64,000 nt of DNA from Paenibacillus sp. FSL H7-0331. Its GTDB lineage: Bacteria; Bacillota; Bacilli; Paenibacillales; NBRC-103111. The stretch lies in contig NZ_MRTH01000021.1 of NCBI RefSeq assembly GCF_001956045.1, positions 1 to 64,000 on the forward strand. The letters are read 5' to 3'. A program made the position numbers and the translations under genes. Of the stretch, positions 45,104-53,033 are shown one piece after another. The notes under the pieces are model-generated. The model made no database searches and was not told the origin of the DNA. It saw nothing but the letters and a program-made list of their open reading frames with translations. The stretch's first letter is position 1. Each line of letters opens with the position of its first letter.

Positions 45104-46072
45104 GTGGATTATCCTATAAAATTAACAATCGATCCGACTGTGGCATTGGAAGCGAATATACAGGTAAAAGAACAGCTCAAATGGTTAATTGGCATCGGTC
45201 ATATTTCCCCTGGAGAGCTGCTGCCCTCGACTAATGTGCTCGCTGCTCAGCTTGGACTCAATCGAAATACGATTAATTGGGTCTATCATCATCTCCAGGA
45301 AGAAGGAATTGTTTCGATGCACAAAGGCCGCGGCACGCTTGTGCTGGATAATCCACAGACAGACGAGCTGCGGCGCAGCAGAATGCTCATGCATGAATTA
45401 CTTGAGCGTACAATCGAAGAGGTACGGCTCAAATCGATCAACGCCGAAGCGTTTTTCACGGCCTCCCTTGCTTACGGATTAATGCAGATATCGGAACAGA
45501 CTACAGCCAGGAAGCTCCTGTTTGTAGAGTGTAAGGAGCATGACCATCCTTTTTACAGCAATGAGATCAGACGGGTAACAGGAGCCGAGGTGAAAACCAT
45601 CTTTCTGGAGGATATCGAATCATCTGATACCATTCTTACGGATGCACTGGAGTTTTCGGCTATGGTCGTAACGACTCTTAACCATCACGATCAGGTCAAA
45701 CGACTGCTCACTGGAAAGGAGGTCAAGCTGTGTATCATTGGGGCTCAGGTCGAAACCTCTACATTTCTCGAAATTGCAAGATTAGTAGAGGGTAGTCCTG
45801 TTACTTTTGTTTGCCTTGGAAAAGCCGGAGGCCAATGGATGGCGAAGCGCGTTCATGAAGCGGGACTTCATTCCATTAAGCCCTACGCTGTTGGCATTCA
45901 TGATCATGCACAGCTGCTTGCATGCCTGGAGAACTCAGAGCACACCTATGCTTCTGCCGCCGTATACAGCAAGGTTAGAGAGTTGGCCCCAGATAAGGTA
46001 AGACGATTTCCCATGCTGCTGGAAAAAAGCAGCGAAACGCTGCTCATCGATTTTTCCCAACCAACCAAATAA
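45104..46072 (+). CDS. GntR-family transcriptional regulator (YtrA-like) with a C-terminal sensor-like domain
   Basis: 322 aa from GTG at 45104. The N-terminal winged helix reads GELLPSTNVLAAQLGLNRNTINWVYHHLQEEGI (about 37-69). The remaining 240 residues do not match the aminotransferase-type MocR domain; strands such as KLLFVECKEHDH, AMVVTTLNHHDQ and VTFVCLGKAGG suggest a periplasmic-binding-protein-like fold. It is transcribed divergently from the HPP-EamA operon and is its likely regulator. Confidence 0.85.
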   Translation: MDYPIKLTIDPTVALEANIQVKEQLKWLIGIGHISPGELLPSTNVLAAQLGLNRNTINWVYHHLQEEGIVSMHKGRGTLVLDNPQTDELRRSRMLMHELLERTIEEVRLKSINAEAFFTASLAYGLMQISEQTTARKLLFVECKEHDHPFYSNEIRRVTGAEVKTIFLEDIESSDTILTDALEFSAMVVTTLNHHDQVKRLLTGKEVKLCIIGAQVETSTFLEIARLVEGSPVTFVCLGKAGGQWMAKRVHEAGLHSIKPYAVGIHDHAQLLACLENSEHTYASAAVYSKVRELAPDKVRRFPMLLEKSSETLLIDFSQPTK

Positions 46073-46182
46073 CTAGCCAACTATGTATTTTGATATGAGT
46101 TTCGTTATCTTGCTGTTACATTCCGTAAAACGTACAAACGTTCCTTTTTGGGGTTATACTGTGTGTATGGAGGTGAACAAAT

Positions 46183-46875
46183 TTGGTGAAGCCTATACAG
46201 CAGAATGCGGAGCTGTCTTCCCGCAGCAGCAACGATCCAGTAACGATGCCAAACCCAGAAGCATTAACAGAGGAAATGTGGCAAGCCATCCTTACCAACG
46301 ATGCGTCTTATGACGGCCAATTTTTTTACGCGGTAACAACGACAGGCATTTTTTGCCGACCTTCCTGCAAGTCCAGACCACCTAATAAAAAAAATGTCGG
46401 TTATTTTCGAACTTCCCAGCAAGCGGTGTCCGCCAAATTTCGACCATGCAAACGATGCAAGCCAACCGGCCAGCGCTTGCCTGATGACGAATGGGTCGCT
46501 CTGGTGACCGAATACATCGATACAAACTATGCTGAGGCTTTATCGCTGGAAATTCTGGCTGTTATCTGTCACGGCAGTCCCTACCATATGCATCGAACAT
46601 TCAAGAGAGTCAAGGGGATAACGCCCGTTGAATACATCCAGCAAGTTCGAATAAATCAAGCCAAGGAGAAGCTGATTTCTTCGAATAAGCCCGTTGGTGA
46701 AGTCGGCGTGGACGTTGGCCTGTCCAATACGCCATATTTTATAACGCTGTTCAAAAAGAAAACCGGTCATACTCCGGCAAGCTACCGCCAATTGCAGCAA
46801 CATAACATGAAGGAGGCATTTGAAAATGGTAAACAGCACGAATTCACCACTTTATTGGACCATAATCACACATGA
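46183..46875 (+). CDS. adaA: AdaA-type methylphosphotriester sensor / AraC-type activator
   Basis: 230 aa from TTG at 46183, behind GGAGGTGAACAAAT. The N-terminal Ada metal-binding domain has the four zinc cysteines (FCRPSC and RPCKRC), one of which accepts a methyl group from phosphotriesters. A C-terminal AraC double HTH follows (about 105-205; VGEVGVDVGLSNTPYFITLFKKKTGHTPASYR). By analogy with B. subtilis AdaA, methylation turns it into an activator of this operon. The adaB-type gene starts inside its 3' end (50-bp overlap). A second adaA copy lies 5 kb away. A -10-like TATACT at 46155-46160 precedes it. Confidence 0.92.
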   Translation: MVKPIQQNAELSSRSSNDPVTMPNPEALTEEMWQAILTNDASYDGQFFYAVTTTGIFCRPSCKSRPPNKKNVGYFRTSQQAVSAKFRPCKRCKPTGQRLPDDEWVALVTEYIDTNYAEALSLEILAVICHGSPYHMHRTFKRVKGITPVEYIQQVRINQAKEKLISSNKPVGEVGVDVGLSNTPYFITLFKKKTGHTPASYRQLQQHNMKEAFENGKQHEFTTLLDHNHT

Positions 46876-47374
46876 GGATTGGAGCATGCACATTGCAGCT
46901 ACATCTGAAGGTCTATGTTTTGTTGGCTCACAGAATCATCCCTTTGAAGAATTATCGGTTTGGGCCCACGCTCGTTTTCCGGGAAGCACATTAATTCGTG
47001 ATGATGAGAGGCTGCTGCCTTATGTAGAAGAGCTCATCGAATATTTGAACGGAGCACGCAAAAACTTTGCGATGCCCCGCGATTATCGTGGAACGCCTTT
47101 TCAAATGGCTGTTTGGGATGCACTCTGCAGCATTCCTTATGGACAAACCAAATCGTATTCGGATATTGCTCAGCAGATCCAAAGACCTGCCGCAGTTCGC
47201 GCAGTCGGCGCTGCGATTGGCGCCAATCCCGTTCTGATTACCGTTCCGTGTCACCGCGTAATCGGTAAAGGCGGGGCTTTAACCGGATATCGTGGAGGTA
47301 TGGACATGAAAACGAAGCTGCTGCAATTGGAGCAGGATGGTATGCGGGCTGAAGAAGGCTTACAGCATGCCTGA
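46826..47374 (+). CDS. Methylated-DNA--protein-cysteine methyltransferase (AdaB/Ogt type)
   Basis: 182 aa from ATG at 46826, nine bases after AAGGAGG. The suicide active site is the Cys in PCHRVIG, preceded by the DNA-binding helix PAAVRAVGAAIGANP. It removes methyl or ethyl groups from O6-alkylguanine. It overlaps adaA and is overlapped by the oxygenase gene downstream, so three repair functions are coupled. Confidence 0.95.
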   Translation: MVNSTNSPLYWTIITHEDWSMHIAATSEGLCFVGSQNHPFEELSVWAHARFPGSTLIRDDERLLPYVEELIEYLNGARKNFAMPRDYRGTPFQMAVWDALCSIPYGQTKSYSDIAQQIQRPAAVRAVGAAIGANPVLITVPCHRVIGKGGALTGYRGGMDMKTKLLQLEQDGMRAEEGLQHA

Positions 47375-48080
47375 TGATCTCGCTGAACGCGCAGCAGGTC
47401 TGGATTGGCAGACACTCCAGCAATCGTTGGATGAGCACGGATATGTCAAGCTTCCCGCACTGTTAAATCAATCGGAATGCCAGGAAATTATCGACACCTA
47501 TGAGGTGCAGGACCACTTTCGCAGCACCATTGATATGGCCAGGTACCGTTTTGGGATCGGGGAATACAAATATTACGGTGCCCCGCTCCCCACTTTACTG
47601 CAGCAGCTGCGTGAGGGCTTGTACCCACAGCTTGCTCAAACAGCCAATCGCTGGCTTGGACTGCTGGGTGATACGGCTGCATATCCGGTAACGCTAACGG
47701 AATTTTTGGATCGATGCCATGCAGAGGGACAGACCCGTTCAACCCCATTGATTTTGAAATATGAAGCAGGTGGATACAATTGTCTGCATCAGGATTTGTA
47801 TGGGAGTGTGTTCTTTCCCTTTCAGGCCGTGTTTGCCCTGAATCAACGAGAAAAAGATTATACAGGCGGGGAGTTTCTATTGGTAGAGCAGCGTCCACGG
47901 GCACAGAGCCGAGGTCACGTCATCACGCTGGAGCAGGGAGAAGCACTGATTTTCCCCACCCAGCATCGTCCGGTATCAGGAACACGAGGTTATTATAGAA
48001 CCACGCTGCGGCATGGAGTCAGCACGGTTAAATCAGGAACAAGATTCAGTCTGGGGATCATTTTTCATGATGCCAAATAA
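47367..48080 (+). CDS. 2-oxoglutarate/Fe(II) oxygenase
   Basis: 237 aa from ATG at 47367, overlapping the methyltransferase stop. The iron triad is seen as His and Asp in LHQDLYG and a distal His in LRHGVSTV, followed by Arg in GTRFSLGII that would bind 2-oxoglutarate. Its place inside an ada operon suggests a role in alkylation damage like AlkB, but the sequence looks closer to the prolyl-hydroxylase-like group often annotated beside ada genes. The substrate is not established. Confidence 0.85.
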   Translation: MPDDLAERAAGLDWQTLQQSLDEHGYVKLPALLNQSECQEIIDTYEVQDHFRSTIDMARYRFGIGEYKYYGAPLPTLLQQLREGLYPQLAQTANRWLGLLGDTAAYPVTLTEFLDRCHAEGQTRSTPLILKYEAGGYNCLHQDLYGSVFFPFQAVFALNQREKDYTGGEFLLVEQRPRAQSRGHVITLEQGEALIFPTQHRPVSGTRGYYRTTLRHGVSTVKSGTRFSLGIIFHDAK

Positions 48081-48098
48081 ATGGTTTGGAGTATGCTT

Positions 48099-48917
48099 AT
48101 GAAAACCGAATACTTATACAAACATCCAAAAACGCTGCTGAACAAAGGGACTGGTTTTCTTGCAGGCTATAGCCATTCACTCAATCCCTATACGGGCTGT
48201 ACCTTTGGCTGCTCTTACTGCTACGTTCGGCAAATGCCGGTCTCTACCTTTCGCGGCGCTGAGTGGGGAACGTGGGTCGATATCAAGCAAGGGGCAGCCA
48301 ATGTTTTTCAAAAAGAGCTGGTAAGAGCCAAAAACAAAGGACCGGTCACCATCTTCATGTCATCGAGTACGGATCCTTATCAGCCCATTGAGCATAAAGA
48401 ACAAATAACCCGATCTTTATTGGAAGTCATGGTCAGTGAACCACCCGACTTTGTGTTCGTACAAACTCGGAGTCCCTTGGTTCGTAGAGATATAGATCTT
48501 TTGCTGCGTCTTGGCGAGAAGGTCCGTGTCAGTATGACCATAGAAACGGATCTGGAGGATATCCGTAAATATTTTTCCCCTGATGCCCCGCCTATTGCCG
48601 CCCGATTAAAGACGCTACAGCTATTGGCTGACGCGGGAGTACCAACACAAGCCACTATCGCTCCCATGCTGCCGAGCAGTGAAGCATTTCCACAGCTGCT
48701 GAAGCCATTGGTGGATCGCGTCTGTCTGGACGATTATTTTATGGGAGACGGCAGCGGCGGAAAGCGAACACGGAATTTAGGCATTCAGGCCAAGTATGAA
48801 CAAATCGGTATGGAGGAATGGTATGGCCCAGCAGCCTATCAAATTGTCTATGATCGATTGAAGCAGGTTTTTCCCGAGGATCAGATTTATGTAAGCCAGA
48901 AGGGCTTTGAGCCTTAA
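48099..48917 (+). CDS. SPL-family radical SAM protein
   Basis: 272 aa from ATG at 48099 (GGAG 7 nt upstream). The radical SAM cluster motif is Cys34-x3-Cys38-x2-Cys41 (GCTFGCSYCYV), followed by STDPYQP and LLRLGEKVRVSMTIET, the layout of spore-photoproduct-lyase-like proteins. It lacks the larger N- and C-terminal parts of true SplB, so photoproduct repair is not assured. It is the fourth gene of the ada operon, which suggests a DNA-repair role. Confidence 0.85.
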   Translation: MKTEYLYKHPKTLLNKGTGFLAGYSHSLNPYTGCTFGCSYCYVRQMPVSTFRGAEWGTWVDIKQGAANVFQKELVRAKNKGPVTIFMSSSTDPYQPIEHKEQITRSLLEVMVSEPPDFVFVQTRSPLVRRDIDLLLRLGEKVRVSMTIETDLEDIRKYFSPDAPPIAARLKTLQLLADAGVPTQATIAPMLPSSEAFPQLLKPLVDRVCLDDYFMGDGSGGKRTRNLGIQAKYEQIGMEEWYGPAAYQIVYDRLKQVFPEDQIYVSQKGFEP

Positions 48918-48951
48918 TATATAGGAACGAGCTTATGATTACGCTGTTATT

Positions 48952-49635
48952 TTATTTGCGCTTCATGCTGCGAATCAAACTTTTGGTTTCCTGATCCACC
49001 CGGTAGGACTCTGTAATTTTTTGCAGCGCTTTGTTGTACGTCATTTTATCCAGTGAATTGCTTTTCAGATAGATCATTGTCGGTTCTGGGAGCAACACAT
49101 AACAAATCGATAAAGCCCAGGCAACCGCCATCTTCACATAGTATCCCTCATGCTTGATGCTGTCCAACAGTTCTAGAACTCTACTGATATATTCTTCTTC
49201 AATATAATAGTCCAGCAGCATCACCACACCGAATCGTATATCGTAATCGTGCTTCGACAATAAATAAGGCTGCACAAAATTCCACATAATTTCTTTATTT
49301 GTCAAAGTAAACTTAAGCCCTATACAAAAACTGTCGCATACGGACCAATTATCAATTTTCGGCACAAAATCAGCTACATAACGCAGAAATTCGGCACTGT
49401 CCGTTTGTATATAGCCAATGACCATTCCCTGCAGCATAACTTCTTCAAAGTATTCACTATCAGCCTGCTCCAAATAGGTTCGCCAATCGCCTTTTGCTAT
49501 CATTTTGGCCAGCTTGCGCAGCTCTGGGAGCCGTACACCCAAAACATTATTAATATTCGGAATCAATGCCGCAGTAAACTTTTGGTACTTCTCCTCAGCT
49601 AATTCAATTAATTGCTCCTTGATTGTGGTCTCCAT
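48952..49635 (-). CDS. AlkD-like DNA alkylation repair protein
   Basis: 227 aa from ATG at 49635 (GAGGAGGGTTAAG upstream); the longer frame lacks a site. The protein is all-helical, with HEAT-like repeats typical of AlkD: GVRLPELRKLAKMI, IDNWSVCDSFCIGLKF and DYDIRFGVVMLLDYYI. AlkD glycosylases excise N3- and N7-alkylpurines. The NWSVCD motif holds the catalytic-type Asp/Trp pair. It is convergent with the ada operon and 16 bp after alkA on the same strand. Confidence 0.88.
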   Translation of the reverse strand: METTIKEQLIELAEEKYQKFTAALIPNINNVLGVRLPELRKLAKMIAKGDWRTYLEQADSEYFEEVMLQGMVIGYIQTDSAEFLRYVADFVPKIDNWSVCDSFCIGLKFTLTNKEIMWNFVQPYLLSKHDYDIRFGVVMLLDYYIEEEYISRVLELLDSIKHEGYYVKMAVAWALSICYVLLPEPTMIYLKSNSLDKMTYNKALQKITESYRVDQETKSLIRSMKRK

Positions 49636-49651
49636 CTTAACCCTCCTCTGT

Positions 49652-50269
49652 CTATTCAAATGAAATTGCCCACAAGTAGATGGAAGCCACTGAGCCCAGA
49701 GGCGAATATCGAAGGCTGAATTGCTCAAATTGCTCTTTGTGCAAAGTATCCAAGCCATACAATTTCATCATACCACGACGTATCGCTATATCGCCCCAAC
49801 TGACAATGTCGCGACGCTCCATACTATTGATGAGCAGCATTTCGGCGGTCCATTTACCGACTCCCTTTAACACCGTCAGCTTCTTGATGACCTCTGCATC
49901 TGGCAAGTCATACAGCTCTTCCAAATTTAAGGCTCCCTGCGCAATCGTTTGCGCGATGTCGTGGATACATACGGCTTTTTTCATCGTCATCCCGCATTTT
50001 TGGATATTATCGGCAGTCTGAATCGCCATATGATGCGGAGTCATTTCTCCAAATTGATCCTGCATTCTTTCCCAAATTGTGTGGACGGCCTTAGCTGATA
50101 TGAGCTGACCAACAATGGCATGGACGAGGGCCGCAAACAGATCGGGAATGATGACACGTTCCACCTTGCCCATACGCGCCATCGCTGCTCCAAGCGTTGG
50201 GTCCACACGCTGCAGGTAATCCATTTCTTCTTGTCCATATTCAAAATACTTCGTTGTAACGGTTCCCAA
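49652..50269 (-). CDS. DNA-3-methyladenine glycosylase II (AlkA-like, HhH-GPD)
   Basis: 205 aa from TTG at 50269, seven bases after GGGGGAGAG. The HhH-GPD core shows LPDAEVIKKLTVLKGVGKWTAEMLL (helix-hairpin-helix) and the catalytic Asp in VSWGDIAIRRG. It is short and lacks the N-terminal domain of E. coli AlkA, as in many Firmicutes. With the adjoining AlkD-like gene it gives two glycosylases for alkylated bases. Confidence 0.92.
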   Translation of the reverse strand: MGTVTTKYFEYGQEEMDYLQRVDPTLGAAMARMGKVERVIIPDLFAALVHAIVGQLISAKAVHTIWERMQDQFGEMTPHHMAIQTADNIQKCGMTMKKAVCIHDIAQTIAQGALNLEELYDLPDAEVIKKLTVLKGVGKWTAEMLLINSMERRDIVSWGDIAIRRGMMKLYGLDTLHKEQFEQFSLRYSPLGSVASIYLWAISFE

Positions 50270-50436
50270 GCAGCTCTCCCCCAGTATATGTATTCAAGGA
50301 TTAAACACTTGTACTAATAATATACCTCACCAGGCTCGATAGGTACGGATAATCGAATATAACAGCAAGATTGCGAAATTCAAGTTCGTCGTGGAGTTGA
50401 TGATATGTGGCTATTCCGATCTGAATTTGATATTGA

Positions 50437-50467
50437 TGCATAGAATCCTGCGTTTTAGGTCAATATA
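50437..50467 (+). promoter_or_regulatory. Possible sigma-G promoter of tlp
   Basis: TGCATA (50437-50442) fits the sigma-G -35 consensus, and after 18 bp CAATATA (50461-50467) is a partial match to its -10. It lies 35 bp before the tlp start, where a forespore-specific promoter is expected. The -10 agreement is weak. Confidence 0.4.
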
Positions 50468-50501
50468 CATTGGCAGTAATAATTCAATTGGAGGGATACC
50501 T

Positions 50502-50717
50502 TTGGCTAAACCGGATAATCGCGCAGATAATGAGGAGCACTTGCAAGAGCATATCGACCAGACTCAAGCTAATATTCAGGAAGCAGAAAATTACCTGGAT
50601 GAACATGCAGATGAACTTTCAGTAAATGAGAGGCAAACCATTGAAGATAAAAATCACCGACGCAAAGAAAGCATTAAAGGATTCATAGATGAAAAAAAAG
50701 ACGAGGCTGAACAGTAG
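50502..50717 (+). CDS. tlp: Small acid-soluble spore protein Tlp
   Basis: 71 aa from TTG at 50502, seven bases after GGAGG; the frame upstream has no ribosome site. The sequence starts MAKPDNRADNEEHLQEHI, continues TQANIQEAENYLDEHADELSVNER and ends KGFIDEKKDEAEQ, the length and charge pattern of Tlp, a minor forespore protein. It is monocistronic with its own terminator. It lies in the DNA-repair island, although Tlp has no known repair role. Confidence 0.88.
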   Translation: MAKPDNRADNEEHLQEHIDQTQANIQEAENYLDEHADELSVNERQTIEDKNHRRKESIKGFIDEKKDEAEQ

Positions 50718-50752
50718 AATAAGTAATATATCTACTGCATCCAAAAACACAT

Positions 50753-50791
50753 GCAGCCTGCTTCCAGTTTGGAAAAGGCTGCTTTTCTTTT
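50753..50791 (+). terminator. Intrinsic terminator after tlp
   Basis: GCAGCC (50753-50758) pairs with GGCTGC (50777-50782), with further pairing inside (TTCC / GGAA), followed by TTTTCTTTT. Confidence 0.8.
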
Positions 50792-50851
50792 ACAAATTCA
50801 TTGTTGGGCATGGTTTAATGAATGAGCACTCCAATGATGGGCAGTGGTAGC

Positions 50852-51403
50852 TCAGAACTGGAATCGCTCATGCCCTGCGGCTTCCATATGGGTTACCCCT
50901 TCCAAAGCAAGGATGTCTTTCTTCATTTGGAGTCCCCCTCTAAATCCTGTTAACGTACCGTTGGATCCTACGACCCGATGACAAGGTAAAACAATCGGTA
51001 ATGGATTGCGCCCAATCGCTGTACCTACCGCTCGCATCGCTGAAGGTTTTCCAATCGTGTCGGCAAGCTGCTTATACGTCCACGTTTCTCCATGAGGGAT
51101 CTGGCTTAGGGCCCTCCACATACTTTGTTGAAAGGGTGTCCCTTCTACATCCAGAGGGACCTTATCGAAGCTGACAGGTATTCCTTCAAAGTACTGCTCC
51201 AATAGGTCAATGATGCCGAATTGTACAAAAAGGCTGTGATCCTCTATCATCTGTTCAGCGTCCGTGATATCTTTCTTCAACCCAGCCAACGAAGCAAGAT
51301 GAGGAGGGAATAGCAATTGGCTAATTCCGTGCTCACTGGCTATAAGGGTCCATGACTGATTCAAGCCGATTACGGTTTGACGATATTTTTTACTCGCTAT
51401 CAA
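50852..51403 (-). CDS. Methylated-DNA--protein-cysteine methyltransferase, second copy
   Basis: 183 aa from TTG at 51403 behind AGGAGGAGAAACAA. The active site PCHRVVG and the helix PSAMRAVGTAIGRNPLPIV are intact. It overlaps the second adaA-like gene by 14 bp. It differs clearly from the copy at 46826, so the two pairs are diverged paralogues and not a recent duplication. Confidence 0.95.
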   Translation of the reverse strand: MIASKKYRQTVIGLNQSWTLIASEHGISQLLFPPHLASLAGLKKDITDAEQMIEDHSLFVQFGIIDLLEQYFEGIPVSFDKVPLDVEGTPFQQSMWRALSQIPHGETWTYKQLADTIGKPSAMRAVGTAIGRNPLPIVLPCHRVVGSNGTLTGFRGGLQMKKDILALEGVTHMEAAGHERFQF

Positions 51404-51971
51404 TTGTTTCTCCTCCTATTTGTTCATATCGATACGCTGTGGGAGATATACCTGTTCTCCGACAAAACCAGGAAGTGAAATGGGATGCACTGCGGTAGCC
51501 CACAGCTGCTCCGATCTCCGCAATGGAGGCTCTGGATTCTACTAAAAGCTTCTGTGCGTGCGTTAATCGAACACGCTCGGTTTTTTCGGCAGGTGAATAT
51601 CCTGTCACTTGCTTGTATACACGCTGCAAATGATAAGGGCTTATAGCAAGTGAAGCAGCCAGCAACGGCAAAGTCAGTTTGTCTTTGTATTGTGTCTCAA
51701 TGATCGCATCCACCTGTACAGCCAATACCGCATCCGGTCGAAGTGCTCCGTTCGCTTCAGGCTTACAACGTTTGCAGGGCCGATAGCCTGCTTGAAGCGC
51801 ACCTTCAAGTGAGTGGAAAAACGTCACATTACTTGCATTGGGGATTTTGGCCCGACAAGTAGGTCGACATACGATCTTCGTGGTCCTTACTGCCGTATAA
51901 TAGACACCATCGTAGGTCGATTCTCGATTAACAACGGATTGGTATACAAGGTCAAATAACTTTTGGTCCAT
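51390..51971 (-). CDS. AdaA-type sensor/activator, second copy
   Basis: 193 aa from ATG at 51971 (GTGAGGATATGG just upstream). The Ada zinc site shows VCRPTC and RPCKRC; the AraC HTH is about residues 88-185 (SIAEIGAAVGYRSASHFTSWFCRRTGISPTAYR). Together with the overlapping methyltransferase gene it forms a complete adaA-adaB operon on the minus strand. Which of the two AdaA proteins controls which promoter cannot be told from sequence. Confidence 0.92.
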   Translation of the reverse strand: MDQKLFDLVYQSVVNRESTYDGVYYTAVRTTKIVCRPTCRAKIPNASNVTFFHSLEGALQAGYRPCKRCKPEANGALRPDAVLAVQVDAIIETQYKDKLTLPLLAASLAISPYHLQRVYKQVTGYSPAEKTERVRLTHAQKLLVESRASIAEIGAAVGYRSASHFTSWFCRRTGISPTAYRYEQIGGETIDSE

Positions 51972-52081
51972 ATCCTCACCTCATCCATACAAGTATAAGC
52001 CATTCTTGAGTCCGGCAGTAGTATGCATGAATAAAATAGCAAGATATCGACAGTTAAATCCGAAGCGATGTTCACCTGACG

Positions 52082-52882
52082 TTAATGTATGGATAACCCA
52101 TAAAACTCCCTAGCTACCTTCGTCGTAGCTTCCGCAGTCTCCTCGATACTCCGACCCAGGCATGAAGCAACCTTTCTCAGAATATGAGGTAAAAAGGCTG
52201 GCTCGTTGCGACCCTCACTCGGCTTAACAGCCAAATCACGTGGGGTAAGAAAAGGAGCATCCGTCTCAATCATCAGTCGATCCAGCGGGATTCGCTTAAC
52301 GATCTCTGCCAAGTGCTTACCTCTGCGCTCGTCGCAGATCCATCCTGTGATGCCAATATAGAAGCCCATATTCAAGTAAACCTGCAGCTCCTGGAGCGAA
52401 CCTGTAAAACAATGAACAACAGCCTTATTCAGACGAGGAAGATACGGCTTAAGCGTCTGCATAAACTCATAATGGGCATCCCGTTCATGTAAAAAAAGTG
52501 GCAGCTGCAGCTCACAGGCCAAACGAATCTGTTCCTCAAACCACCGCTTCTGAACATCCCGTGGTGAAAAATCTCTATTGTAATCCAGTCCACATTCACC
52601 AATAGCAACCACTTGAGGAAGTAATGCCAGCTTACGAAGCTTCTCTATCGTATGAGTTTGGCAGTTCTTCGTATCATGTGGATGAATCCCGGCCGTAGTA
52701 AACAATTTTCCAGTAAATCTACCCGCGTATCGAGCGGCCTCTTCACTATTTTTCAGCGACGTCCCCGTGATGATAAGCGGCGAGACCCCCTCCGCTTCCG
52801 CTCGTGCCATAACCTGATCCCGATCCTCATGGAATGAACGATGCATTAAATTAACACCAATATCAATAAGCTTTGGCTTCAT
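52082..52882 (-). CDS. TatD-family metal-dependent DNase
   Basis: 266 aa, full length. Metal ligands are visible in FTTAGIHPHD, AIGECGLDYNRDF, FLHERDAH, VVHCFTG and MIETDAPFLTP, the standard TatD order (TIM-barrel hydrolase). TatD proteins are 3'-5' exonucleases linked to DNA repair and turnover. It starts at ATG 52882 after GGAGGTAAGGAATT. That ribosome site lies within a small candidate ORF that overlaps its start, so the two may be coupled, and rtcB lies further upstream on the same strand. Confidence 0.94.
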   Translation of the reverse strand: MKPKLIDIGVNLMHRSFHEDRDQVMARAEAEGVSPLIITGTSLKNSEEAARYAGRFTGKLFTTAGIHPHDTKNCQTHTIEKLRKLALLPQVVAIGECGLDYNRDFSPRDVQKRWFEEQIRLACELQLPLFLHERDAHYEFMQTLKPYLPRLNKAVVHCFTGSLQELQVYLNMGFYIGITGWICDERRGKHLAEIVKRIPLDRLMIETDAPFLTPRDLAVKPSEGRNEPAFLPHILRKVASCLGRSIEETAEATTKVAREFYGLSIH

Positions 52883-53000
52883 AATTCCTTACCTCCATCG
52901 TACGAATATAAGCTGCAGCATTCAGCAGGCACTTGATCCGCAAGCCAAACTTCATTACCAGCAGCTTGCTCAAACTTACGACTGTTTTTTCATTTAACAT
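52863..53000 (-). CDS. Candidate small protein gene between rtcB and tatD
   Basis: 45 codons from ATG at 53000 (GAGG 11 nt upstream) to TGA overlapping the tatD start by 20 bp. The product begins MLNEKTVVSLSKLLVMKF and has a basic, weakly hydrophobic middle. No family is recognised. It starts 33 bp after rtcB, is on the same strand, and contains the tatD ribosome site, so it may serve translational coupling. It could also be a chance frame. Confidence 0.35.
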   Translation of the reverse strand: MLNEKTVVSLSKLLVMKFGLRIKCLLNAAAYIRTMEVRNYEAKAY

Positions 53001-53033
53001 GGTGATCACGTCCTCATTTCTATTCATATATGC

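Noticed and set aside
46105..46160. Ada operator upstream of adaA based on repeated ACGT sequences
   Set aside because: The repeats are very short and no established Ada box for this genus can be matched by eye.
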